Positions 1 through 5,849 are shown, counted from the stretch's first letter. The stretch: DNA of 6,020 nt from Caldifarciminota bacterium (GCA_015486685.1 WFRC01000228.1:1-6020), one strand, 5' to 3'. A program made the numbers and translations. Notes: a model not told the origin generated them from the sequence alone.

Positions 1-793
1 CATCATAAATTCCTAAGGAATAATACAATTCACTTTTGTTATACCATGCTTCAGCAGTTTTGGGGGCTATTTTTAATGCCTCATTATAGCATTCTATTGC
101 CTTTTCATATTCTCCAATATCTGCATAAGCAACGCCTTTATTGTTCCATGTTCCAGCATATTCAGGGTCTATTTTTAATGCCTCATTATAGCATTCTATC
201 GCTTCCTTATATTCTCCAAAATTTGCATAAACATTGCCCTTATTATACCATGTTCCAGCATCTTTGAGATTTATTTTTAATGCCTCATCATAGCATTCTA
301 TCGCTTCCTTATATTTTCTAAGTTTTGAATAAACAATTCCTTTGTTGTTCCATGCCTCAATACGTTTAGGGTTCATTTTTAACGCCTTATTATAGCATTC
401 TATCGCTTCCTTATATTTTCTAAGTTTTACATAAGCATTACCCTTGTTATTCCACGCCGAAGCAAGTTCAGGGTCTATTTTTAATGCCTCATTATAGCAT
501 TCTATTGCTTCTTTATATTCTCCAAAATCTGCATAAGCAGTTCCTTTATTATACCATGTTTTAGCATCTTTGAGATTTATTTTTAATGCCTCATCATAGC
601 ATTCTATCGCTTCCTTATATTTCCCAAGTTCTGCATAAGCATTACCTTTGTTATTCCACGCTTCGGCGGATTTAGAATATATTTTTAGTGCTTCATCATA
701 GCATTTTATTGCTTCTTCATATTTTCCCTCTTTATAAAATTTATACCCTTTTTCAAACCACTCTTCTGCTTTGCGAATATTGTTATTTTTCAC
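1..793 (-). CDS. Tetratricopeptide-repeat (TPR) protein, C-terminus cut by window edge
   Basis: The frame is open from a GTG at 791-793 to the left edge, giving 264 codons with no stop. After about eight leader residues (MKNNNIRK) it consists of 34-residue TPRs: seven complete (about residues 9-42, 43-76, 77-110, 111-144, 145-178, 179-212, 213-246) and an eighth cut at the edge. Each shows the TPR signature: W at position 4, G at 8, Y at 11, A at 20, Y at 24, A at 27 and often P at 32, for example AWNNKGNAYAELGKYKEAIE. No signal peptide or membrane segment is visible, so a cytosolic protein-protein scaffold is likely; the partner is unknown. The GTG start is supported by a GGAGG Shine-Dalgarno 6 nt upstream, and the gene overlaps the end of the restriction-modification gene by 11 nt, implying coupled translation. 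A further domain could lie beyond the edge. The TPR assignment is firm; a role with the upstream genes is inferred from the operon. Confidence 0.93.
   Translation of the reverse strand, partial: MKNNNIRKAEEWFEKGYKFYKEGKYEEAIKCYDEALKIYSKSAEAWNNKGNAYAELGKYKEAIECYDEALKINLKDAKTWYNKGTAYADFGEYKEAIECYNEALKIDPELASAWNNKGNAYVKLRKYKEAIECYNKALKMNPKRIEAWNNKGIVYSKLRKYKEAIECYDEALKINLKDAGTWYNKGNVYANFGEYKEAIECYNEALKIDPEYAGTWNNKGVAYADIGEYEKAIECYNEALKIAPKTAEAWYNKSELYYSLGIYD
162..622 (-). repeat. 306-bp higher-order duplication inside the TPR array
   Basis: Positions 162-316 and 468-622 align without gaps at an offset of exactly 306 nt, which is three 102-nt TPR units. By hand count they differ at 9 of 155 positions (about 94% identity), and 257-316 is identical to 563-622 over 60 nt. 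Neighbouring TPR units are clearly less similar at DNA level. This indicates a recent tandem duplication or conversion of a three-TPR block. It makes the array a plausible site of copy-number change and of assembly collapse. Confidence 0.85.
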
Positions 794-3700
794 CCCTCAC
801 CTCCATCAAGATTATATTCTTTATCTTTTCTCTTAATTTTCTCTGGGTGATTGAGGACAAATAAGTGGAGAGGGTTTTGTCTGTGGCTTCTCTTATTGAT
901 TTGAGTTCAGGGAGGATTTGGTTGATGTATGTTTGGTCTTTGGGTATTTTTATTTCTTCAAATCCTGATTCTATAAAAATTTTGATATACTGGGCTTCTT
1001 CTTCACTGGTGCAATCAATATATTTCTTACCCGACTTAACCCTCCATCCAAAAATGCCCTTTTCTGTTTCTACCTTTTTCCCGGGCTTGAATAATTTTAT
1101 ATCTTTGAGTTCCTTTAGAGAAAGAATTTTTGTTTTATAAAAGTTCCCAATGGTATTTTCTCCTATTTTCTTTAATATATCCTTTGTAAGTGCTTCTATA
1201 TCTACTCCCTCTTTTGTTTTTCTCTTTTTCTTTACTGATTTTGCCCTCTCTATACGGGATTTAACTAAATCAATAACAGCACGATAAACCTCAAGTTGTT
1301 CCTCCTCTGTAAGCCCAAGAATATCCCCCATTATAATTTTATCTAATTCCCTGCGGTCTGGTTTGACTTTATCAAGAGAGACTTCTTCAGGAGAAGATGC
1401 GCCAAGTTCGGAGAAAACAGAAATGATTTTTCTGGTCCCTATTTTTAACAAAACTTTTTTTAATTTTTTAGAAATTTCCTTTGAGAAGATGGAGGTTTGA
1501 AAGATAGGAAAATTTTGGATATGAATAGCTACCAATCTTATTGGACCTCCTCCACCTCCATATCCCATTCCTAAAACTTCAAATAGAATCCATCCTATTG
1601 AACTGTTTAAATATGCTAAGATTGGGTATAAATCCTTCTTAAACTTTGGATTAATTCCGTAGAAATTATGCTCAAACATATATTTTTCTTTATTAAGGTG
1701 CCATATATGTTTTAATCTGCGTAAATCTGGCCATAGAATAACTGCTTTTTTTTCAGTGAAATTATACCATATTTGTCTAGTCCTAAATGTTCTTCTTTTA
1801 TTAATTCCTTTCTTTTCCGCTTTTTCAATATATTTTAGGATTTTAGTATTTTTTAATTCCTTTTTAGACTTTTTGCAAAGCAGTATTTTATAATGTAAGT
1901 CAGATTCGTCAAAAAAAATCTTATTTAACTCTCTTGGTGATTTTACTACAGGATATAAATATTCTTTTTCAATATCTGGGTTACTTTTCTTTTTATCAAA
2001 ATAGAAAAAATCATTGTCTCCCGTTATAATACCTCCAACAACTTCCGCTACTTCTTTTAATGGCACTAATTTATCCTTTCCTTTCTCTAAAATGGTAAAA
2101 AATATCTGGGGTGCCCTTAAATACTTTCCCCATTTTGCTCCTGCATATTTCTTTTTCTCCCTATCATATCCTTCTTTCCACAAATCCTTCTGGCTTTTTG
2201 GGAATATTCTTAAATCTTCATTCTCATAAAATTCATTATGGGCAAGGATTGTTTTCTTTAACTTATCTATGGCATTTAATCTTGCTACTTCCTGTCCCCA
2301 CATATTTTTTGCAGGGGGAATAAATTCTCTCAGAGGCTTCTTTAGATAAACAAATCGTGCAAGATTTTCATCTCTCTCTTTCTTATTTTTGCATTTTTGA
2401 AGTATAACAATGCAAGTATTTATATCTGCCTCTTCAAACCATCTCTCAACCTTTGATTCAATTATCGCAATGATTTTGTAATTTTTTAAGAAAAATTCCT
2501 GAAGTCCTTTTCCATAATCTACATCAAGCCAGGAGTTTGATACAATAAAACCAAAATATCCACCATCTTTTAAGAATTTTGTTCCATGAACAAAGAAATA
2601 GGTATGAATGCCTGCCCTTTTGGTGATATTAGCAATTTTGTTTCCTCTTAAATCAACCAAAGCACGATACCATTTCTCTTTTTCTTCGCCTTCTTCCTGT
2701 CTTATATAGGGTGGGTTGCCTACAACAGCATTAAACCATCTGGGATGGGTTATTTCTTTTTCTTCCTTTCCCAGTGTGATTGCCCTTTTCTTTCTCCACT
2801 TTGCAGGGGTAAATCCCTCTTCTCCAACAAGGAGGTCAAAAAAATCTTCCTGTAATATGTTAGGATAGTTCTCATCAACAGAAAGGTCATTAATGGCAAG
2901 GTTTATGGTAGTAAGCGTTGCAGGGAATTTTGCTATATCATTTCCCCATAATGTATCTAATATTGGTTGGTGTTTTTTGCTCTGGTTCATTATCTTCTTA
3001 TGCTGATATGCCCTGACAAGGAATGTTCCTGAACCGCAAGCAGGGTCAAAAATTTTGTCATCCTCGTGATGGAGACAGAATTTTAATATCAAATCCACTA
3101 CATCGGAATGGGTAAAATACTGCCCAAGGAGATGCCTTTCTTCCTGTGGAATAAGTTGTTCAAAAATTTTTCCAATAACATCATAACCAATTTCAGAAAA
3201 GTCATATTGCTTTAAGATACTGACCAGTTTTTTTACCTCTCTTATAATCTCTTTTACATCAGGAAAGGCAATATTGTCAATGAAATCAGTGGTAAAAATA
3301 GTTTCATAATCTATATTTTCCAGCACCTCATCAAAGAAACTCTGAAGTATCTTTTTAAGTTGACCACCTTTCAATAGACCTTCTGGTATATTAAGTGGAG
3401 CAAGTTCATCAGGTCTTTTTGTCTGTAAGAGATTATAGAATAAAATCTTGTTTACAAGTAAATATGCGGTTTGCCTTGCTACCTTGTTAAAATCCTGAGA
3501 TTGACCAACAAATGTCCATCCCTGTTCATTAAACCAGTTTGTTAGTTGAAAGGCAAAATCATTATCTTTATGGTATCTATCTTCTATAATACTTCTATAG
3601 TATGCAGAAAGGACTTTTATCTCTTGCTGAAGTCTGAATACAAGAAATTCGTCTATTGCCTGTTTTGGCTCTTCTTCCTTTCCTGTATAAACAGAATATA

Positions 3701-4208
3701 GTTTAATAAGAAATTGCTCAAGTTCTCTTTTTATAGGTTCTCTGAATCTTGAATCCTCAAGATTATCAAGGTTTTCAATTTCTGAAAGTGAATATTTTTC
3801 AACAATCTGTTCCTCTTCAGGCAAAGTCGCATTGGCTTTTTCTGTATTATACCAGATTAAAGTCTTGAAATTCGTCAGGGCAAAATATTTCGCTTTCCTT
3901 GTGGTAGCCTTTTTCCTTGCAGGCTCTTTAAGTTCTTCTTCATTGAATATATCAAAATATGGCGGTTTTGCCTCAATCACGCAGAGAATATTTTTGCTCC
4001 TTCGCGACTCATAAATGACAGTATCGGGCATTTTTCTGTCTTCTCCTGAAGTTTCCACATCAGGGAGTCCTAAATCTATCCCTTTTCCCTCAATAATATT
4101 TCGCATCCAGTGCATCAGAACAGCAACACCACTTCTCTCTGTTTTATGGTCTATTGTGCCAAATGGACTGGGAATTTTTGCAGATTTGCCTTTAATCTTG
4201 CTTTTCAT
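783..4208 (-). CDS. Type IIG-like restriction-modification protein (nuclease + N6-adenine methyltransferase + target recognition)
   Basis: Single chain of 1141 residues, about the size of fused Eco57I-like enzymes. Domains in order: (1) residues about 15-125, a PD-(D/E)xK nuclease like the N-terminus of type I R subunits, with D62 and E79-A-K81 (PDTVIYES then CVIEAKPPY). (2) Helical linker, about 150-340. (3) About 340-620, a gamma-type N6-adenine DNA methyltransferase: motif X region LLGQYFTHSDVV (360-371), SAM-binding motif I DPACGSGTFL (388-397) and catalytic motif IV NPPY (498-501). (4) About 690-905, a TaqI-like/type I S-like target-recognition region ending with a glycine run and IHIQNFPIF. 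(5) A charged C-terminal region to 1141 of unclear role. One protein would thus both methylate and cut DNA at a site not predictable here. All key motifs look intact. A TTG at 4209-4211 is in frame, but the next codon is ATG, so I start at 4208. No clear Shine-Dalgarno is visible; the start is 3 nt past the chaperone gene's stop, so coupled re-initiation is likely. Confidence 0.92.
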   Translation of the reverse strand: MKSKIKGKSAKIPSPFGTIDHKTERSGVAVLMHWMRNIIEGKGIDLGLPDVETSGEDRKMPDTVIYESRRSKNILCVIEAKPPYFDIFNEEELKEPARKKATTRKAKYFALTNFKTLIWYNTEKANATLPEEEQIVEKYSLSEIENLDNLEDSRFREPIKRELEQFLIKLYSVYTGKEEEPKQAIDEFLVFRLQQEIKVLSAYYRSIIEDRYHKDNDFAFQLTNWFNEQGWTFVGQSQDFNKVARQTAYLLVNKILFYNLLQTKRPDELAPLNIPEGLLKGGQLKKILQSFFDEVLENIDYETIFTTDFIDNIAFPDVKEIIREVKKLVSILKQYDFSEIGYDVIGKIFEQLIPQEERHLLGQYFTHSDVVDLILKFCLHHEDDKIFDPACGSGTFLVRAYQHKKIMNQSKKHQPILDTLWGNDIAKFPATLTTINLAINDLSVDENYPNILQEDFFDLLVGEEGFTPAKWRKKRAITLGKEEKEITHPRWFNAVVGNPPYIRQEEGEEKEKWYRALVDLRGNKIANITKRAGIHTYFFVHGTKFLKDGGYFGFIVSNSWLDVDYGKGLQEFFLKNYKIIAIIESKVERWFEEADINTCIVILQKCKNKKERDENLARFVYLKKPLREFIPPAKNMWGQEVARLNAIDKLKKTILAHNEFYENEDLRIFPKSQKDLWKEGYDREKKKYAGAKWGKYLRAPQIFFTILEKGKDKLVPLKEVAEVVGGIITGDNDFFYFDKKKSNPDIEKEYLYPVVKSPRELNKIFFDESDLHYKILLCKKSKKELKNTKILKYIEKAEKKGINKRRTFRTRQIWYNFTEKKAVILWPDLRRLKHIWHLNKEKYMFEHNFYGINPKFKKDLYPILAYLNSSIGWILFEVLGMGYGGGGGPIRLVAIHIQNFPIFQTSIFSKEISKKLKKVLLKIGTRKIISVFSELGASSPEEVSLDKVKPDRRELDKIIMGDILGLTEEEQLEVYRAVIDLVKSRIERAKSVKKKRKTKEGVDIEALTKDILKKIGENTIGNFYKTKILSLKELKDIKLFKPGKKVETEKGIFGWRVKSGKKYIDCTSEEEAQYIKIFIESGFEEIKIPKDQTYINQILPELKSIREATDKTLSTYLSSITQRKLREKIKNIILMEVRGEK
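797..804 (-). promoter_or_regulatory. Ribosome binding site deciding the GTG start of the TPR gene
   Basis: On the minus strand GGAGGTGA (804 down to 797) lies inside the last codons of the restriction-modification gene, with 6 nt between the GGAGG core and the GTG at 793-791. It is the best Shine-Dalgarno for this frame and explains why a non-ATG codon overlapping the upstream stop is chosen. Confidence 0.8.
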
Positions 4209-4211
4209 CAA

Positions 4212-4628
4212 TTATTTGACTTTTAATACATCAAGCACCAGAGGAGGAAGTCCCATTCGTATTGTCATTTCATTGACAATCTCTCGGAAATATGGCCAAG
4301 TGTGAAGTCTAAGGCTTGTTTGAGAAAATATCTTAAATATCTCATTTGTAATTGGAATTTCTGTATCATAACTCACTTTATATTCCACTTTAACCTCAAA
4401 TCCCTTTTTCTTTTCTCCTTTTTTAATGCCCTCAAGTTTATATTCAATATACGCAATGAATCTACCACTTTTTTTAACATATTTTGTATGTTCTGTTAAT
4501 TTCAAATTTGCAGGGGTAGAAAAATTCTCCTTAACCTCTGCTGAGCAGGAGACAATTTTTATCTCCTTTAAGGTCAAACCATTTATAAAATTTTCATACC
4601 CTTTCTTTGAAATTTTTTTAGCACTCAA
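4212..4628 (-). CDS. SecB-family chaperone of a toxin-antitoxin-chaperone (TAC) module
   Basis: A 138-residue cytosolic protein close in length to SecB (about 155). The strongest resemblance is C-terminal: LHTWPYFREIVNEMTIRMGL followed by PPLVLDVLKV (about residues 108-137), the SecB pattern of a (F/W)PY-RE helix, a second helix and a G-(F/L)PPL-L strand. Before it lie alternating beta-like segments (FIAYIEYKLEG, FEVKVEYKVSYD), as in the SecB core, and an NEIF motif at about 95-98. SecB-family proteins bind unfolded clients; in TAC modules they protect an aggregation-prone antitoxin. Position directly after hicA-hicB argues for that role rather than general protein export. The start is TTG at 4626-4628, supported by AAGGAG 6 nt upstream; TTG overlaps the hicB stop in TTGA. 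No nearby in-frame ATG offers a better start. Family membership is likely from the C-terminal pattern; antitoxin chaperoning is inferred from context. Confidence 0.83.
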   Translation of the reverse strand: MSAKKISKKGYENFINGLTLKEIKIVSCSAEVKENFSTPANLKLTEHTKYVKKSGRFIAYIEYKLEGIKKGEKKKGFEVKVEYKVSYDTEIPITNEIFKIFSQTSLRLHTWPYFREIVNEMTIRMGLPPLVLDVLKVK

Positions 4629-5152
4629 CCTGTTCTCCTTTGTTTTTTAGCCCTATAAATAGGCAGTTTTTCCGAAACCTTAATTTTTAAGGATTCTTCA
4701 AAATAAGATTTTGCAGCAGGATATCTGGGTATATTCCATTCATTACTTTCTTTCTCAGCCGCTTTTTCATACCTGATTTCTTTTACAGCAATTTTCTCCG
4801 AAAGTAGAGATACAACCATTTGATTAAGGCTAATACCTTCCTTTTCTGCAAGATTTGCAAGTCTCCTGTGAAGGGATTTGGGTATCCTTACCAGAAATTT
4901 TCCGCTGTATTCTTCCATTTCTTTTGGTTTTGGAATTTCAAGCCCTTCATCTATTGAAACTGTAAGCCAGCACTCTTTTGCTTCTTCTATATTTTTCATC
5001 ACCTCTTCAATTGTATCCCCCTGGGTCATACATCCGGGAAGTTCTTCTACCTCTGCAAAATAACCCCCTGCTTCCTCAGGGACAATCCTGATAGAATAGG
5101 GAAGTTCCATATAATATTTGAGCAGTTCTTTTTTATTTTTTATGTTTTTCAT
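4625..5152 (-). CDS. hicB: HicB-family antitoxin with ribbon-helix-helix domain and extended C-terminal tail
   Basis: 175 residues. Residues about 17-65 are the HicB partial RNase-H-like fold, with the typical GGYFAEVEELPGCMTQGDT followed by a helix (IEEVMKNIEEAKECWL). Residues about 83-122 (SGKFLVRIPKSLHRRLANLA, then EGISLNQMVVSLLSEKI) match the Arc/MetJ-like ribbon-helix-helix DNA-binding domain of longer HicB proteins. HicB neutralises HicA by direct binding and usually represses its own operon. Residues about 123-175 form an extra tail, aromatic in WNIPRYPAAKSYFEESLKI and basic at the end (AKKQRRTG). In known TAC systems the antitoxin carries a C-terminal chaperone-addiction segment bound by the SecB-like partner, and this tail is the natural candidate. 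ATG at 5150-5152 has GGAGG 6 nt upstream and overlaps hicA by 20 nt; M15 (MELPYS) is a less supported alternative. The HicB identity is firm; the tail's function is inferred. Confidence 0.93.
   Translation of the reverse strand: MKNIKNKKELLKYYMELPYSIRIVPEEAGGYFAEVEELPGCMTQGDTIEEVMKNIEEAKECWLTVSIDEGLEIPKPKEMEEYSGKFLVRIPKSLHRRLANLAEKEGISLNQMVVSLLSEKIAVKEIRYEKAAEKESNEWNIPRYPAAKSYFEESLKIKVSEKLPIYRAKKQRRTG
4635..4640 (-). promoter_or_regulatory. Ribosome binding site deciding the TTG start of the SecB-like gene
   Basis: AAGGAG on the minus strand (4640 down to 4635) lies 6 nt before TTG at 4628-4626, within the last codons of hicB. It matches the spacing used by hicB and the TPR gene and supports the rare TTG initiation codon. 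Confidence 0.75.
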
Positions 5153-5387
5153 ACCATTCCTCCAGATTTAATCTGTCTATTGCTTTCTTTATATATCCTC
5201 TTTTAACCTTGTTTTTATGCTTTACTACAGTAAAAGGCATATAACCACTTTTATAGTAAGTAAAATGACTGCCAATTACATTTTTGAGTCTCCATCCAAA
5301 GTGCTTAAGCACTTTTATCACATCTTCAAATCTCATCTCTGGTGGCAACCGCAACATTCTTTCTATGATTTTTAATATTGTTGCCAT
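5133..5387 (-). CDS. hicA: HicA-family mRNA interferase toxin
   Basis: 84 residues. It shows the HicA double-stranded-RNA-binding-like layout: helix RFEDVIKVLKHFGW (about 19-32), then the hallmark glycine-serine-histidine (VIGSHFTYYK, catalytic-type H41), a strand with FTVVKHKNKVKRGYI (about 52-66) and a closing helix KKAIDRLNLEEWYE. HicA toxins bind and cleave mRNA, blocking translation until HicB sequesters them; the enzyme acts in the cytoplasm. The start ATG (5385-5387) gives an N-terminal helix (MATILKIIERMLRLP) like the longer HicA subfamily, though only a weak AGAAG abuts the ATG. M11 and M18 are possible later starts. It is the first gene after a strong promoter about 30 nt upstream and its 3' end overlaps hicB by 20 nt. 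The second residue of the classic GSHH is Phe, which does not remove the catalytic His. It appears intact. Confidence 0.92.
   Translation of the reverse strand: MATILKIIERMLRLPPEMRFEDVIKVLKHFGWRLKNVIGSHFTYYKSGYMPFTVVKHKNKVKRGYIKKAIDRLNLEEWYEKHKK
5159..5163 (-). promoter_or_regulatory. Ribosome binding site of hicB
   Basis: GGAGG on the minus strand, within the last codons of hicA, 6 nt before the ATG at 5152-5150. It fixes the hicB start inside hicA and favours the MKNIKN start over the downstream methionine. Confidence 0.8.
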
Positions 5388-5418
5388 CTTCTATTTTTTA
5401 TCCGGATAGTCTACCATA

Positions 5419-5446
5419 ATAATACTATATATAGTATCATTGTCAA
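5419..5446 (-). promoter_or_regulatory. Sigma-70-type promoter of the hicA operon
   Basis: On the minus strand a perfect -35 box TTGACA (5446-5441) is followed after 16 nt by TATTAT (5424-5419, 5 of 6 to TATAAT). Transcription would start near 5412, leaving a leader of about 25 nt before hicA. The -35 overlaps the stop codon of the RadC-like gene (5443-5445), so that gene's end and this promoter are interlocked. Confidence 0.75.
5422..5437. promoter_or_regulatory. Palindromic operator in the hicA promoter
   Basis: ATACTATATATAGTAT is a perfect 16-bp palindrome, extendable to 24 bp (5418-5441) with one mismatched pair. It fills most of the space between the -35 and -10 boxes and touches both when extended. 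Placement and symmetry fit a binding site for the dimeric ribbon-helix-helix domain of HicB, giving autorepression that is relieved when the antitoxin is lost. The palindrome is observed; the binding protein is inferred. Confidence 0.68.
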
Positions 5447-5772
5447 GTATTTTTTTCATAATCCTTTAAGATTTCTTTCACAATCCTTCTTGCCATCTCA
5501 AAAGCAGCGGCAATACGAATAATCTTCACATCCCCTATTCCTTTAATTTTTAAGAATTTTTCAAGGGGTTGATTCGCCAATCCCTTAAACGAACCAAATT
5601 TTTCAAGTATTTCTTTGGCGATATCTTCTGCGGATTTTCCTTTTGTTCCTGTGGAGATAATAATTGAAAGGAGTTCAGCATCTGTGAGTTTTTCTGGGCC
5701 AAGTTCTCTGAGTTTACCACCAGGATGGTGCCACTGCTTATCTTCGGGCATTTTATCTTTATCTCTTTTCAT
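5443..5772 (-). CDS. RadC N-terminal (UPF0758, helix-hairpin-helix) domain protein lacking the MPN/JAB domain
   Basis: 109 residues matching the N-terminal half of RadC: HHPGGKLRELGPEKLTDAEL (about 15-34), STGTKGKSAEDIAKEILEKF (about 40-59), and helix-hairpin-helix FLKIKGIGDVKIIRIAAAFE (about 73-92), ending in EMARRIVKEIL. Full RadC is about 220-230 residues and carries a C-terminal JAB/MPN domain with an H-x-H...D metal site. That half is absent: a stop follows the HhH region and the next sequence is the hicA promoter. It may be a stand-alone DNA-binding HhH protein or a stub left when the hicA operon arrived. The biochemical role even of full RadC is poorly defined. ATG at 5770-5772 has no Shine-Dalgarno; M8 at 5749-5751 is an alternative compatible with the nearby -10 box. 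It could be an independent transcript or could read through into hicA, since no terminator separates them. Confidence 0.85.
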   Translation of the reverse strand: MKRDKDKMPEDKQWHHPGGKLRELGPEKLTDAELLSIIISTGTKGKSAEDIAKEILEKFGSFKGLANQPLEKFLKIKGIGDVKIIRIAAAFEMARRIVKEILKDYEKNT

Positions 5773-5805
5773 AGTATAACATAAAAAGTTTTATATTTTT
5801 GTCAA
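5773..5805 (-). promoter_or_regulatory. Possible promoter of the RadC-like gene
   Basis: The minus strand holds TTGACA (5805-5800) and, just before the first ATG, an extended -10-like TGTTATACT (5781-5773). The gap between TTGACA and TATACT is 21 nt, too long for a standard pair; TATGTT at 16 nt is a weaker -10 choice. If TATACT is used, the transcript would begin inside the first codons, which would favour translation from M8 (5751) or a leaderless start. Confidence 0.42.
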
Positions 5806-5818
5806 GGGAAAAATCTCG

Positions 5819-5849
5819 TCCCAGTGAAATAGTTTCACATTTCACGGGA
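5819..5849. repeat. Bulged hairpin with an alternative shorter stem
   Basis: TCCC-A-GTGAAAT (5819-5830) pairs with ATTTCAC-GGGA (5839-5849): 11 base pairs with one bulged A (5823) and an 8-nt loop. The loop contains GTTTCAC (5832-5838), so GTGAAA (5824-5829) can instead pair with TTTCAC (5833-5838) around a 3-nt loop; the two folds exclude each other. On the minus strand the stem is followed a few bases later by a run of five T, so a weak terminator of an upstream transcript is one reading; an operator about 14 nt from the -35-like box of the RadC-like gene is another. Confidence 0.6.

Noticed and set aside
46..267. Plus-strand open frame of 73 codons with repeated LFLMPHYSIL-like segments
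   Set aside because: It is the antisense shadow of the TPR array; its repetitiveness comes from the 102-nt TPR period, and the minus-strand frame has the TPR consensus and a good ribosome binding site.
1..793. CRISPR-like array suggested by regularly recurring words such as ttttaatgcctcat
   Set aside because: The period is a strict 102 nt, the frame stays open and every unit translates to a TPR; the unit has no constant repeat with unrelated spacers.
4015..4305. Plus-strand open frame of 96 codons opposite the restriction-modification start
   Set aside because: It lies antisense to two well-supported genes, has no Shine-Dalgarno that I can see and no recognisable motif.
4212..4628. Housekeeping SecB for protein export
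   Set aside because: The divergent sequence and the position between hicB and a restriction-modification gene fit a TAC chaperone better; no export gene is nearby.
5388..5442. Terminator between the RadC-like gene and hicA
   Set aside because: The only inverted repeat here is the AT-only-type palindrome ATACTATATATAGTAT within the promoter; it lacks a GC stem and a following T-run, so an operator is the better reading.
5771..5777. ATAGTAT, a half-site of the hicA palindrome, at the RadC-like start, as a second HicB operator
   Set aside because: The 7-mer also occurs inside the restriction-modification gene near 3598, and no symmetric partner is present at 5771, so it is expected by chance in AT-rich DNA.
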